A stretch of 64,000 nucleotides of DNA. Source: Streptomyces atratus (GTDB lineage Bacteria; Actinomycetota; Actinomycetes; Streptomycetales; Streptomycetaceae). Shown here in pieces: positions 22,567 through 32,050 of the stretch (the stretch's first letter is position 1; the number at the start of each line of letters is the position of its first letter). The DNA is taken from NCBI RefSeq assembly GCF_014648655.1, contig NZ_BMRN01000001.1:124001-188000 (forward strand), in the 5' to 3' direction. A program made the translations under genes and the position numbers. The notes beneath the pieces are model-generated. The model did no database searches and was not told the origin of the DNA. It saw nothing but the letters and a program-made list of their open reading frames with translations.

Positions 22567-23210
22567 TTGGCCACCTCGAGGTCGGGTACCACCTTGCGGA
22601 GTTCCTCGACGGAGAGCGCACCGGCGCGCAGCAGTACGGGGACCTTGCCGGTCACATCGACGATCGACGAGGGCACGATGCCGGGCGTCGGGCCGCCGTC
22701 GAGGTAGACGGAGACGGAGTCGCCGAGCATCTCCTGGGCGGCGTCGCAGTCCTCGGGGGCCGGGTGTCCGGTGAGGTTGGCGCTGGAGACGGCCATCGGG
22801 CCGACCTCGGTGAGCAGCTCGATGGCGACCGGGTGCAGCGGCATCCGGATCGCGACGGTGCCGCGGGTGTCCCCGAGGTCCCACTGCAGCGACGGCTGGT
22901 GCTTGGCGACGAGCGTGAGGGCGCCGGGCCAGAAGGCGTCGACGAGCTCCCAGGCCTGCTCGGAGAAGTCGGTGACCAGTCCGTGCAGGGTGTTCGGGGA
23001 GCCGATCAGGACGGGCGTCGGCATGTTACGACCGCGGCCCTTGGCGTCCAGCAGGTCGGCGACGCCCTCGGAACTGAAGGCGTCCGCACCGATCCCGTAC
23101 ACGGTGTCGGTGGGCAGCACGACCAGTTCGCCGCGGCGGACGGCCGACGCGGCCTCACGCAGACCCGTCGTACGGTCGGTCGCGTCGTTGCAGTCGTATC
23201 GCCGTGCCAT
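22563..23210 (-). CDS. L-threonylcarbamoyladenylate synthase (Sua5/YrdC)
   Basis: 215 residues. The YrdC core shows LVVLPTDTVYGIGADAF near residue 30, KGRGRNMPTPVLIG near 58 and VSSANLTGHPAP near 143. It makes threonylcarbamoyl-AMP for the t6A37 modification of ANN-decoding tRNAs. It has no C-terminal Sua5 domain, so it is closer in size to YrdC/TsaC. It lies 64 bases downstream of prmC and is coupled to the phosphatase-like gene. Confidence 0.93.
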   Translation of the reverse strand: MARRYDCNDATDRTTGLREAASAVRRGELVVLPTDTVYGIGADAFSSEGVADLLDAKGRGRNMPTPVLIGSPNTLHGLVTDFSEQAWELVDAFWPGALTLVAKHQPSLQWDLGDTRGTVAIRMPLHPVAIELLTEVGPMAVSSANLTGHPAPEDCDAAQEMLGDSVSVYLDGGPTPGIVPSSIVDVTGKVPVLLRAGALSVEELRKVVPDLEVAN

Positions 23211-23274
23211 CAGCCGGCCTCCTCAAGCATGTACGGGTATGGCGGGTACGGGTCGTGCGGGTGGTGGCCGCCGG

Positions 23275-24120
23275 TCACGGCATGGCCTTGCGGGCCGTGG
23301 CGAACCGCGGCCGGTTGTTCAGGTCGGGGTGGTCGGCCGCATCGGCCCAGCCGCGTTCCTCCGTGAAGATCCACGGCACCTGGCCGCCCTGGGTGTCGGC
23401 GTGCTCGATGACGACGAGGCCGCCGGGGCGCAGCAGGCGGTGTGCGGTGCGTTCGATGCCGCGGATGGTGTCGAGGCCGTCCTCGCCGGAGAAGAGGGCC
23501 ATCTCCGGGTCGTGGTCACGGGCCTCGGGTGCCACGTACTCCCATTCGGTGAGCGGGATGTACGGAGGGTTGGAGATGACCAGGTCGACCTGACCGTCGA
23601 GCTCGGGAAGGGCCGTGAGCGCGTCTTGGTGGTGGACGGTGACCCGTGACCCCTCGGCGTTCTTCCTGGTCCACTTCACGGCGTCGTCGGAGAGCTCGAC
23701 GGCGTGCACGCGCGAGCGGGGGACCTCCTGCGCCATGGCCAGGGCGATGGCGCCTGATCCGCTGCAGAGGTCGACGATGAGCGGCTCGACGACATCCATC
23801 GCGCGGACGGCGTCTATCGCCCAGCCGACGACCGATTCGGTCTCCGGGCGGGGGACGAAGACGCCGGGGCCGACCTGGAGCTCCAGGTAGCGGAAGAAGG
23901 CGCGACCGGTGATGTGCTGGAGCGGTTCGCGGGCCTCGCGGCGGGCGATGGCCTCCCAGTACCGCGCGTCGAAATCCGCGTCCGGCACATGGTGAAGCTC
24001 GCCCCGCTTGACGCCGTGCACGAACGCGGCGAGCTCCTCCGCGTCGAATCGCGGTGAGGGTACACCGGCGTCGGCCAGCCGCTGGGTGGCCTGGGCCACC
24101 TCGGCGAGCAGCAGGTTCAT
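23275..24120 (-). CDS. prmC: Peptide chain release factor N5-glutamine methyltransferase
   Basis: 281 residues. An N-terminal helical substrate-binding domain is followed by a SAM-dependent methyltransferase core with DLCSGSGAIALAMAQ near residue 115 and the catalytic NPPYIP near 184. It methylates the Gln of the GGQ motif in release factors. It lies 42 bases downstream of prfA, its substrate's gene, which is the usual arrangement. Confidence 0.95.
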   Translation of the reverse strand: MNLLLAEVAQATQRLADAGVPSPRFDAEELAAFVHGVKRGELHHVPDADFDARYWEAIARREAREPLQHITGRAFFRYLELQVGPGVFVPRPETESVVGWAIDAVRAMDVVEPLIVDLCSGSGAIALAMAQEVPRSRVHAVELSDDAVKWTRKNAEGSRVTVHHQDALTALPELDGQVDLVISNPPYIPLTEWEYVAPEARDHDPEMALFSGEDGLDTIRGIERTAHRLLRPGGLVVIEHADTQGGQVPWIFTEERGWADAADHPDLNNRPRFATARKAMP

Positions 24121-24162
24121 CGCGGTTCTCCGTACGGGGTTACGGGCGGGGCGGGCTTGGGC

Positions 24163-25239
24163 TTATGCGGCGGCGAGCTTGGCGGCGGAGTCGGCGTCGA
24201 CACAGGCCTGGATCACGGAATCCAGGTCGCCGTCGAGCACCTGGTCCAAGTTGTACGCCTTGAAGCCGACGCGGTGGTCCGAGATCCGGTTTTCCGGGAA
24301 GTTGTATGTACGGATCTTCTCGGAACGGTCGACCGTACGCACCTGGCTGCGTCGTACGTCCGAAGCTTCCTGCTCGGCGGCCTCCTGGGCGGCCGCGAGC
24401 AGTCGCGAACGCAGGATACGCATGGCCTGCTCCTTGTTCTGGAGCTGGCTCTTCTCGTTCTGGCAGGAGGCGACGACGCCGGTCGGCAGGTGTGTGATGC
24501 GCACTGCCGAGTCCGTGGTGTTGACGGACTGGCCGCCGGGGCCCGAGGAGCGGTAGACGTCGATACGGAGATCGTTGGCGTGGATCTCGACGTCGACCTC
24601 CTCGGCCTCGGGTGTGACGAGCACACCGGCGGCCGAGGTGTGGATACGGCCCTGGGACTCGGTGGACGGCACCCGCTGCACGCGATGCACCCCGCCCTCG
24701 TACTTCAGCCGGGCCCACACGCCCTGGCCGGGCTCTGTGGCGCCGTTGCCGCCCTTGGTCTTCACAGCGACCTGGACGTCCTTGTAGCCGCCGAGCTCGG
24801 ACTCGGTGGAGTCGATGATCTCGGTCTTCCAGCCGACGCGCTCGGCATAGCGCAGATACATCCGCAGCAGATCTCCGGCGAACAGTGCGGACTCGTCGCC
24901 GCCCGCGCCCGCCTTGATCTCCAGGAGCACGTCCTTGTCGTCGCTGGGGTCGCGCGGGACCAGGAGGAGGCGGAGCTTCTCGGTGAGCTCTTCGCGCTGC
25001 TTCTCCAGGTCCTTGACCTCGGCGGCGAAGTCGGGGTCGTCGGCGGCGAGCTCGCGCGCCGTCTCGATGTCCTCCCCGGCCTGCTTCCAGGAGCGGTACG
25101 TGCCGACGATCGGGGTCAGCTCGGCGTAGCGCTTGTTGAGCCTGCGCGCGTTGGCCTGGTCGGCGTGGACCGCCGGGTCCGCGAGCTTCTTCTCGAGATC
25201 GGCCTGTTCACCGATCAGTTCCTCGACGGCCTCGAACAT
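24163..25239 (-). CDS. prfA: Peptide chain release factor 1
   Basis: 358 residues from the ATG at 25239, with AGGAG about ten bases upstream; the open frame beyond it runs into the terminator of rpmE and is not coding. The codon-recognition PxT motif appears as [13 protein letters not shown] near residue 190 and the catalytic loop as [14 protein letters not shown] near 232. It ends translation at UAA and UAG. Confidence 0.96.
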   Translation of the reverse strand: MFEAVEELIGEQADLEKKLADPAVHADQANARRLNKRYAELTPIVGTYRSWKQAGEDIETARELAADDPDFAAEVKDLEKQREELTEKLRLLLVPRDPSDDKDVLLEIKAGAGGDESALFAGDLLRMYLRYAERVGWKTEIIDSTESELGGYKDVQVAVKTKGGNGATEPGQGVWARLKYEGGVHRVQRVPSTESQGRIHTSAAGVLVTPEAEEVDVEIHANDLRIDVYRSSGPGGQSVNTTDSAVRITHLPTGVVASCQNEKSQLQNKEQAMRILRSRLLAAAQEAAEQEASDVRRSQVRTVDRSEKIRTYNFPENRISDHRVGFKAYNLDQVLDGDLDSVIQACVDADSAAKLAAA

Positions 25240-25333
25240 TTTCGGGCTCCTGGTTTCTTCACTCAAACGTGCCTGCTGGACGGCGTGATGCTGTCCGGGC
25301 CCGGGTACGGGGACGGCCCGTACCCCGGGCCGG

Positions 25334-25383
25334 AAAAAAACGCCGGTCTCGGCGCCCCCGGGAAGAGGGCGCCGAGAACCGGC
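25334..25383 (-). terminator. Rho-independent terminator after rpmE
   Basis: Reading the minus strand, a long GC-rich stem with a CGGCGCC core and an 8-base loop is followed within a few bases by TTTTTTT. It separates rpmE from prfA. Confidence 0.85.
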
Positions 25384-25394
25384 GCAGTGGCTCG

Positions 25395-25619
25395 CTACTT
25401 GCTGGCGGAGCCGGCAGCCTTGCCGAAGCGGGCCTCGAAGCGGGCCACGCGGCCACCGGTGTCGAGGATCTTCTGCTTGCCCGTGTAGAACGGGTGGCAC
25501 TCGGAGCAGACGTCGGCGCGGATGGTGCCGCCGTCGATGGTGCTCCGGGTCGTGAACGACGCGCCACAGGTGCAGCTGACCTGCGTCTCGACGTACTCGG
25601 GGTGGATGTCGCGCTTCAA
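25395..25619 (-). CDS. rpmE: Ribosomal protein L31 (zinc-binding form)
   Basis: 74 residues. The pairs C16/C18 (SCTCG) and CSECHPFY near residue 38 are all present, so this is the zinc-containing (C+) L31 rather than the zinc-free paralogue induced on zinc starvation. The start is TTG with AGGAGA upstream. It is a single gene with its own terminator. Confidence 0.96.
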   Translation of the reverse strand: MKRDIHPEYVETQVSCTCGASFTTRSTIDGGTIRADVCSECHPFYTGKQKILDTGGRVARFEARFGKAAGSASK

Positions 25620-25761
25620 GGGTTTCTCCTAGGTTCGGGAGGGCGCCGGGTCGTACGCGCGGATTGCGCGTCCGTGAACCGGGGCCGACGTACCAGTCTG
25701 CCAGGACCGGCCGTATCTCCCAAAACCGGGGGCGGGCCGCAACTATTCCCGGCCCGCCCTG

Positions 25762-26865
25762 TCACTGGACGATGCTGCCCGCGACGCCCTTGTCGCCCGC
25801 CGACTTCTCCGTGGCGGAGGCGGGGATGGCCTTGTCGTGCTTGAGCGCCGCCCACACCTGCTGGGCGGATTCCTCCAGCGGTACGACGCGGTTCGGGTCG
25901 GCCGGGTCGTACTGCACGGGCAGGGTGACCATGTGGACGTTCTTCGAGGCGAGCCCCTTGAGGCCGTTCGCGAAGCCGGTGAGCTGCTCGACCGAACCCA
26001 GGTCGGAGTCGGTGGTGATGGCCTTGGTCGCCGTGTTCGCGAGGTCGAAGAGAGTCTTCGGATTCGAGAACACCCCGACGCTCTTGACCTGCTCCATCAG
26101 CGCCTTGATGAACGCCTGCTGGAGCTGGATGCGGCCGAGGTCGCTGCCGTCGCCGACGCTCTTGCGCGTGCGGACGAGGCCCAGCGACTGCTCGCCGTCG
26201 AGCGTGTGGGTGCCGGGTTCCAGATTCAGATGGCTCTTGGGGTCGTTGATCGCCTTGGTGGTGGTGATCTCCACGCCGCCCAGCTCGTCGATGAGCTTCT
26301 TGAAGCCGGTGAAGTCGACTTCGAGGTAGTGGTCCATACGGATGCCGGACATGGACTCGACGGTCTTGACCGCACAGGACGGTCCGCCGACCTCGTACGC
26401 CGTGTTGAACATCGCGCGCTGCTCGCCCGCGACGGGCTGCCCCGTGGTGTCGCTGGTGCAGTCGGGGCGGGTGATGAGGGTGTCGCGCGGGATGGAGACG
26501 ACGGAGGCGCTCTTGTGGCCCTTGTTGATGTGCACGACCATCGCGGTGTCGGAACGGGCCGTGCCCTCGTCGGCGCCGTATTTCGAGTTCGCGCCGGAGC
26601 GGGAGTCCGAGCCGAGTACGAGGATGTCCTCGGAGCCGTTGTCGATGTTGTCGGGGCGGTTCTTTCCGAGCGCCGCGTTGATGTCGACGGCCTTGAGATT
26701 GCCGTTGAGCTTGAAGTAGGCGTATCCGAGCCCGCCGCCGCCGACGACCACGGCACCGGCCAGGGTCCAGGCGGCGATCACCGTCGCCCTGCGGCGACGG
26801 GAAGGCCTCTTCCGGCGTTTGCCGGTGGGGCGTATTCGGCCGCCGCTCCCGCTCTGCTCGGTCAT
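25762..26865 (-). CDS. LytR-CpsA-Psr (LCP) family protein
   Basis: 367 residues from the ATG at 26865, with AAGGAG five bases upstream. A basic cytoplasmic start (KRRKRPSRRRRA) is followed by one transmembrane helix near 28-50 and an extracellular LCP domain. The domain shows LVLGSDSRSG near residue 85, DTAMVVHINKGHKSASVVS around 110 and the Arg-rich VRTRKSVGDGSDLGRIQLQQ near 240. LCP enzymes attach wall teichoic acid-like or other polymers to peptidoglycan. The lipid-linked sugar transferase at 19-20 kb could feed the same pathway; that link is inference. Confidence 0.93.
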   Translation of the reverse strand: MTEQSGSGGRIRPTGKRRKRPSRRRRATVIAAWTLAGAVVVGGGGLGYAYFKLNGNLKAVDINAALGKNRPDNIDNGSEDILVLGSDSRSGANSKYGADEGTARSDTAMVVHINKGHKSASVVSIPRDTLITRPDCTSDTTGQPVAGEQRAMFNTAYEVGGPSCAVKTVESMSGIRMDHYLEVDFTGFKKLIDELGGVEITTTKAINDPKSHLNLEPGTHTLDGEQSLGLVRTRKSVGDGSDLGRIQLQQAFIKALMEQVKSVGVFSNPKTLFDLANTATKAITTDSDLGSVEQLTGFANGLKGLASKNVHMVTLPVQYDPADPNRVVPLEESAQQVWAALKHDKAIPASATEKSAGDKGVAGSIVQ

Positions 26866-27224
26866 CCGTCTCCTTCTGTCGTCAGCTTCTCCCGGCCAGG
26901 GCCTGTCCGGCCCGGATCCGCCGGGCAGGCCCGGTCCCCGCAGCGGTGTTCGGGCACTGGTTTTATCAGCATTTGGCGACTTGTTGCCGCTTCGTACGAC
27001 GTCGCGGCACGAAGAAGGGTTGCACAGCGACCTGTCACGCCCACGTGAGGACAAAAGGGACGCGCGACCTTGATGAACAGCTGGTGATCCCGCGCTCACC
27101 TGCGGTTTCTTGCCAGGTACAGGCATCGTGGTGACTCCTGCCGTCGTGGCGATTGTGTGGCGAAGGTCTCGGATCGGTCGAAAGGTTCGAATCGACTTCG
27201 TCACATTCGCGGGCCCTACGACGC
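26866..27224. other. Intergenic region upstream of the LCP gene
   Basis: About 360 bases with no supported gene. It should contain the LCP promoter; the part around 26950-27110 is comparatively AT-rich. No repeats or hairpins stand out other than the rho terminator at its far end. Confidence 0.5.
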
Positions 27225-27262
27225 AGGGCCGCCCCCGCCACTGGAGTGGCGAGGGCGGCCCT
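27225..27262 (-). terminator. Hairpin terminator after rho
   Basis: An interrupted inverted repeat (AGGGCCGCCC with its complement, then a GCCACT/AGTGGC inner stem) lies 25 bases after the rho stop codon. No T-run follows. Confidence 0.7.
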
Positions 27263-27288
27263 TCGATTCAGCCGATCCGGGTACGACG

Positions 27289-29307
27289 TCAGTCGTTGCC
27301 GTTGCCCGGAGCCGGCGTCGTCTTCTGGATCTGGAGCAGGAACTCCGCGTTGGACTGGGTCTTCTTCATCCGGTCCAGGAGGAGCTCGATCGCCTGCTGC
27401 TGGTCGAGCGCGTGCAGCACCCGGCGCAGCTTCCAGACAATGGCCAACTCGTCACTGCCGAGCAGGATTTCTTCCTTACGGGTGCTGGACGCGTCGACGT
27501 CCACCGCCGGGAAGATGCGCTTGTCCGAGAGCTTCCGGTCGAGCTTGAGCTCCATGTTGCCGGTGCCCTTGAACTCCTCGAAGATCACCTCGTCCATGCG
27601 CGAGCCGGTCTCGACGAGCGCGGTGGCCAGGATGGTCAGCGAACCGCCGTCCTCGATGTTGCGCGCGGCACCGAAGAAGCGCTTCGGCGGGTACAGCGCG
27701 GTCGAGTCGACACCACCGGACAGAATGCGGCCGGATGCCGGGGCCGCGAGGTTGTACGCACGGCCGAGACGGGTGATCGAGTCCAGCAGGACGACCACGT
27801 CGTGCCCCAGCTCGACGAGACGCTTGGCGCGCTCGATGGCCAGCTCGGCGACGGTGGTGTGGTCCTCGGCGGGACGGTCGAAGGTCGAGGAGATGACCTC
27901 GCCCTTCACCGACCGCTGCATGTCGGTGACCTCTTCCGGACGCTCGTCGACCAGGACGACCATCAGGTGGCACTCGGGGCTGTTGACCGTGATCGCGTTG
28001 GCGATCGCCTGCAGGATCATGGTCTTGCCGGTCTTCGGCGGGGCCACGATCAGGCCTCGCTGGCCCTTGCCGATCGGTGCGACCAGGTCGATGATCCGCG
28101 TCGTCAGGACGTTGGAGTCGGTCTCCAGGCGGAGCCTGTCCTGCGGGTAGAGCGGGGTCAGCTTCTGGAACTCCGGGCGTCCGCGGCCGGTTTCGGGCGC
28201 CATGCCGTTGACCGAGTCGAGGCGGACCAGCGCGTTGAACTTCTCGCGACGCTCACCGTCCTTGGGCTGGCGCACCGCACCGGTGACGTGGTCACCCTTG
28301 CGCAGGCCGTTCTTGCGGACCTGGGCGAGCGAGACGTACACGTCGTTCGGGCCCGGCAGGTAGCCGGAGGTCCGGATGAACGCGTAGTTGTCGAGGATGT
28401 CCAGGATGCCCGCGACGGGGATCAGGACGTCGTCGTCGGAGACGGGAACCTCGCTGGCGAAGTCCTCGCGACCACGGCGGCCACGGCGGTCGCGGTAGCG
28501 GCCGCGCCGACCGCGACGACCGCCTGCCTCGTCGTCGTAACCGTCGTCCTGCGGGCCGCCGCCCTGCTGCTGGCCCTGGCGCTGCTGGCGCTGGCCGCCC
28601 TGCTGGCCCTGGCCGCCGCCCTGCTCGTCGCCCTTGCCGCGGCGGTCGCGCTGACGGTCGCGGCGCTCCCCGCGCTCGCCCCGCTCCTGACGGTCGCCCC
28701 GCTGGCCGCGGTCCTGGCGGTCGCCCCGGCGACCCTCGGCCGTGTCGACGGCGACTTCGGCCTTGGCGTCGGTGCGGTCGTCGCTCTTCGGCTCGGCCTG
28801 CGTCTGAGCCTTGGCCTCGGCGGCCGGCTTGCTCTCCGCCTTGGTCTCCGGGCTGCCCGCCTGGGCGGTGGCACGGCGCCGACGGCGCTCACCCGTGGGC
28901 TGGTCGTCGCTGGCCGGCTGGCCGGGGATGTCGATCTGCTGCTGCGCGGCGGCCTTCTCGGCGGGCGCGGCGGCCACGGAGTCGTCCCCGGTGCGCGCCT
29001 TGGAGGTGGCACGGCGCTTCGGCTTGGTCTCGGCATCCGCGGCGGGCGCGGCGGCCTTGGGCGCGGCGGAGCTACCGGCCTGCGCCTCCTTGATGACCTC
29101 GATCAGCTGGCCCTTGCGCATCCGCGCAGTGCCCTTGATGCCGAGGCCGGACGCGACCTGCTGCAGCTCGGCCAGGACCATGCCGTCAAGGCCGGTGCCG
29201 GAGCGGCGGCGCCGTGCGGTGGTGCCAGTGGCAGCACCTTCGGCGGGCGCAGCGCTGTCGACGTTCTTGTCGGCAGTCACGCCCATCAGATCGGTGGTGT
29301 CGCTCAC
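27289..29307 (-). CDS. rho: Transcription termination factor Rho
   Basis: 672 residues from a GTG with GGAAGGA upstream; E. coli Rho has 419. The Rho N-terminal helical domain (near residues 40-85) is interrupted from the RNA-binding fold by some 200 residues rich in Ala, Arg, Gly, Gln and Asp, including many RG repeats, an insertion typical of actinobacteria. The cold-shock-like RNA-binding domain (residues about 300-370) and the ATPase core with Walker A PPKTGKTMIL and a VDERPEEVTDM motif are intact. It ends RNA synthesis at unstructured C-rich transcripts. Confidence 0.96.
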   Translation of the reverse strand: MSDTTDLMGVTADKNVDSAAPAEGAATGTTARRRRSGTGLDGMVLAELQQVASGLGIKGTARMRKGQLIEVIKEAQAGSSAAPKAAAPAADAETKPKRRATSKARTGDDSVAAAPAEKAAAQQQIDIPGQPASDDQPTGERRRRRATAQAGSPETKAESKPAAEAKAQTQAEPKSDDRTDAKAEVAVDTAEGRRGDRQDRGQRGDRQERGERGERRDRQRDRRGKGDEQGGGQGQQGGQRQQRQGQQQGGGPQDDGYDDEAGGRRGRRGRYRDRRGRRGREDFASEVPVSDDDVLIPVAGILDILDNYAFIRTSGYLPGPNDVYVSLAQVRKNGLRKGDHVTGAVRQPKDGERREKFNALVRLDSVNGMAPETGRGRPEFQKLTPLYPQDRLRLETDSNVLTTRIIDLVAPIGKGQRGLIVAPPKTGKTMILQAIANAITVNSPECHLMVVLVDERPEEVTDMQRSVKGEVISSTFDRPAEDHTTVAELAIERAKRLVELGHDVVVLLDSITRLGRAYNLAAPASGRILSGGVDSTALYPPKRFFGAARNIEDGGSLTILATALVETGSRMDEVIFEEFKGTGNMELKLDRKLSDKRIFPAVDVDASSTRKEEILLGSDELAIVWKLRRVLHALDQQQAIELLLDRMKKTQSNAEFLLQIQKTTPAPGNGND

Positions 29308-29700
29308 GAAGGGTCCTTCCCTGGAGCGGACGTCGGCCTTCTGGCTCGGCGACCGGTTGTGCTGTCCGACTGCGGTCTGTGATCTTGCGGATCGCGGACC
29401 GTGCCGGGGCGGTGGTCCGCCGGGTACGGCGGAGAGATGAAGGTGTGCAAGGGTCCGGCGCGAGCATCCCCCTGCTCGGCCCACTCCTGGACAAGCGAGG
29501 GGTGTCGTGCCGGTTCCGGAGCGTGCACGAAACTGCTCAGGCAGGCTGCTCAGGCAGTTGGGGAGGCTCCCGGAAGAATTGGTGGTCCCGGAAAGGGACA
29601 CGAAGCAACGCGCCACATAGACGTCGGTTGCAGACTTGAGGTTAACACTACCGGCTCCAACAAACATTCCCCCTCTCACTCACCGGCAATCACTTCTCGG
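29308..29700. other. Long leader upstream of rho
   Basis: About 390 bases between the rho start and the thrB stop. The frame upstream of rho is open but shows no conserved protein, so I take it as untranslated leader and promoter. Long leaders upstream of rho are often sites of autoregulation in other bacteria; no specific element is identifiable here. Confidence 0.5.
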
Positions 29701-30618
29701 CTACGGGGCGAGCGGCAGCACACTCGCACCCGGGGCGTCGAGAGTGAGCCGATTGGCCGCCCATCCCTCGCCCGCCAGCTGTGCGACCTTGTCGGCCGCA
29801 CCGTCCTCGGCCAGTGCGAGCACCGTCGGCCCGGCACCGGAGATGACTGCGGGGACGCCGTCGGCGCGCAGTCGGTTCACGAGTTCCACGCTCTGCGGCA
29901 TCGCCGGGGCGCGGTACTCCTGGTGCAGCCGGTCCTCGGTGGCGGTGAGCAGCAGTTCGGGGTGTCTGGTCAGGGCCTCGACGAGGAGCGCGGAACGGCC
30001 TGCGTTGAAGGCGGCGTCCACGTGCGGGACCGTGCGCGGCAGCAGTCCGCGGGCAGTCTCGGTCAGGACCGGCTTGCTCGGGACGAAAACCACCGGAACG
30101 ATGGAATCTGCGGGATCCATCCTGATGGCGCGGGCGGAGCCGCCGTCCATCCAGGCAAGTGTGAACCCGCCGAGCAGGCAGGCCGCGACATTGTCGGGGT
30201 GGCCCTCGATCTCGGTGGCGAGCTCCAGCAGCGCGGCGTCGTCGAGCCGGGCGTCACCGCCGGTCGTCACGGCGCGGGCGGCGACGATGCCGGCACAGAT
30301 GGCGGCGGAGGAGGAGCCGAGGCCGCGCCCGTGCGGGATGCGGTTGGCACAGACGATCTCCAGGCCGCGGGGCTGTCCTCCGAGCAGGTCGAAGGCCGTA
30401 CGCAAGGAGCGCACGAGGAGGTGGCTCTCGTCGCGGGGCAGCGTGTCCGCGCCCTCACCCGCGATGTCGATGTGCAGTCCGGAGTCGGCCACGCGGACGA
30501 CGACGTCGTCGTACAGCCCCAGCGACAGGCCGAAGGCGTCGAAACCCGGGCCCAGGTTGGCGCTGGTCGCAGGGACGCGCACCCGGACGGCGGCGGCTCG
30601 GAAGGCGGGACCGGCCAT
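29701..30618 (-). CDS. thrB: Homoserine kinase
   Basis: 305 residues of the GHMP kinase family, with the ATP-binding motif IPHGRGLGSSSAAICAG near residue 95 and the C-terminal motif ISGAGPTVLALAE near 258. It phosphorylates L-homoserine for threonine synthesis. It lies 355 bases downstream of thrC, so it may have its own promoter. Confidence 0.95.
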   Translation of the reverse strand: MAGPAFRAAAVRVRVPATSANLGPGFDAFGLSLGLYDDVVVRVADSGLHIDIAGEGADTLPRDESHLLVRSLRTAFDLLGGQPRGLEIVCANRIPHGRGLGSSSAAICAGIVAARAVTTGGDARLDDAALLELATEIEGHPDNVAACLLGGFTLAWMDGGSARAIRMDPADSIVPVVFVPSKPVLTETARGLLPRTVPHVDAAFNAGRSALLVEALTRHPELLLTATEDRLHQEYRAPAMPQSVELVNRLRADGVPAVISGAGPTVLALAEDGAADKVAQLAGEGWAANRLTLDAPGASVLPLAP

Positions 30619-30973
30619 CGCTTAGACGACTCTCCTTGTGAGACAGCGGGGGTGGTGAAGCGTTTTCTCGATGCTGGCGGGAGGTCGTGGCGGCGGGGAG
30701 TGGGATTCCGGGGAACCCGACGGCCACAACGGCCCTTGCACCGCGGCAGATGCGGCGGGGCGGGTTGCGTACAGCTTATCGAAGGATGGTTCTGTGGCGA
30801 CATAGGGCGCACAGGAGGCGCACGATGCGTGTCGCCCGCCTCCTATGCGCTCTCCGCCCCGAGAAGGGGCGGTTGAGCTGGGTTCCTACCGATAGGCGAA
30901 GGGGGCTCCTGCCGACGGTGCGCCGGGCTCTCACCGACAGCCGAGCCCGGCTCCTGCCGACCGGCCCCAGGGC
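30619..30973. other. Intergenic region between thrC and thrB
   Basis: No supported gene. A small GC hairpin (CCGCCCC/GGGGCGG with a 5-base loop, 30854-30872) and several imperfect GC-rich direct repeats around CTCCTGCCGAC (30909-30960) are visible. It may contain a terminator for thrC and the thrB promoter. Confidence 0.45.
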
Positions 30974-32044
30974 TTACGCGAGGCCCAGCTTCTCGGCAGC
31001 GGTGGCCGCGTCGACCGGGACCGTGACCGGCTGCGGAGCGCCCGCGACAGCCCAGTCGGGGTCCTTGAGCCCGTTGCCGGTGACCGTGCAGACGATCTTC
31101 TGACCCGGGTCGACCTTGCCCTCTTCGGCGGCCTTCAGCAGGCCGGCGACGGACGCGGCCGACGCGGGCTCGACGAAGACGCCCTCCTGGGAGGCCAACA
31201 GCCGGTAGGCAGCCAGAATCTGGCGGTCCGTCACCTCGTCGATGAAACCGCCCGATTCGTCCCGGGCGTCCAGCGCGTACTGCCAGGAGGCCGGGTTACC
31301 GATCCGGATCGCGGTGGCGATGGTCGACGGGTCCTTGACGATCTCGCCGCGGACGATGGGCGCGGAGCCGGAGGCCTGGAAGCCCCACATGCGCGGGGTG
31401 TGCGTGGACATGCTGTCGCCCGCGTACTCCTTGTAACCCTTCCAGTACGCGGTGATGTTGCCCGCGTTGCCGACCGGGAGGACATGGATGTCCGGGGCGT
31501 CGCCGAGCGCGTCGACGATCTCGAACGCAGCGGTCTTCTGGCCCTCGATACGGACCGGGTTGACCGAATTGACCAGCGCCACCGGGTAGTTGTCCGAGAG
31601 CGAGCGGGCCAGCGTCAGGCAGTCGTCGAAATTGCCGTCGACCTGGAGGATCTTGGCGCCGTGCACAAGCGCCTGCCCCATCTTGCCGAGCGCGATCTTG
31701 CCCTGCGGTACGAGGACGGCGCAGACCATGCCGGCCCGCACCGCGTACGCGGCGGCGGAGGCGGAGGTGTTGCCGGTGGAGGCACAGATGACGGCCTGTG
31801 CGCCCTCCTCCTTGGCCCGGGTGATCGCCATCGTCATACCGCGGTCCTTGAACGACCCGGTGGGGTTGGCGCCCTCGACCTTGAGGTGCACCTCGCAGCC
31901 CGTGCGCTCGGAGAGGACCTGAGCGGGGACGAGCGGCGTACCGCCCTCACGAAGCGTGACGACCGGCGTCGTGCTCGTGACCGGAAGGCGGTCCCGGTAC
32001 TCCTCGATGATGCCGCGCCACTGGTGGGTGCCCTTGCTGGTCAT
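30974..32044 (-). CDS. thrC: Threonine synthase
   Basis: 356 residues, PLP fold type II. The PLP Lys is in [18 protein letters not shown] near residue 64, and the phosphate-binding loop is [16 protein letters not shown] near 190. It converts O-phosphohomoserine to threonine. It starts only six bases after the hom stop codon, so the two form an operon. Confidence 0.96.
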   Translation of the reverse strand: MTSKGTHQWRGIIEEYRDRLPVTSTTPVVTLREGGTPLVPAQVLSERTGCEVHLKVEGANPTGSFKDRGMTMAITRAKEEGAQAVICASTGNTSASAAAYAVRAGMVCAVLVPQGKIALGKMGQALVHGAKILQVDGNFDDCLTLARSLSDNYPVALVNSVNPVRIEGQKTAAFEIVDALGDAPDIHVLPVGNAGNITAYWKGYKEYAGDSMSTHTPRMWGFQASGSAPIVRGEIVKDPSTIATAIRIGNPASWQYALDARDESGGFIDEVTDRQILAAYRLLASQEGVFVEPASAASVAGLLKAAEEGKVDPGQKIVCTVTGNGLKDPDWAVAGAPQPVTVPVDAATAAEKLGLA

Positions 32045-32050
32045 GGGTCC

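Noticed and set aside
27157..29382. 741-codon plus-strand open frame
   Set aside because: Antisense to rho; the repetitive Leu/Ala/Arg stretch reflects the low-complexity insertion of Rho read backwards.
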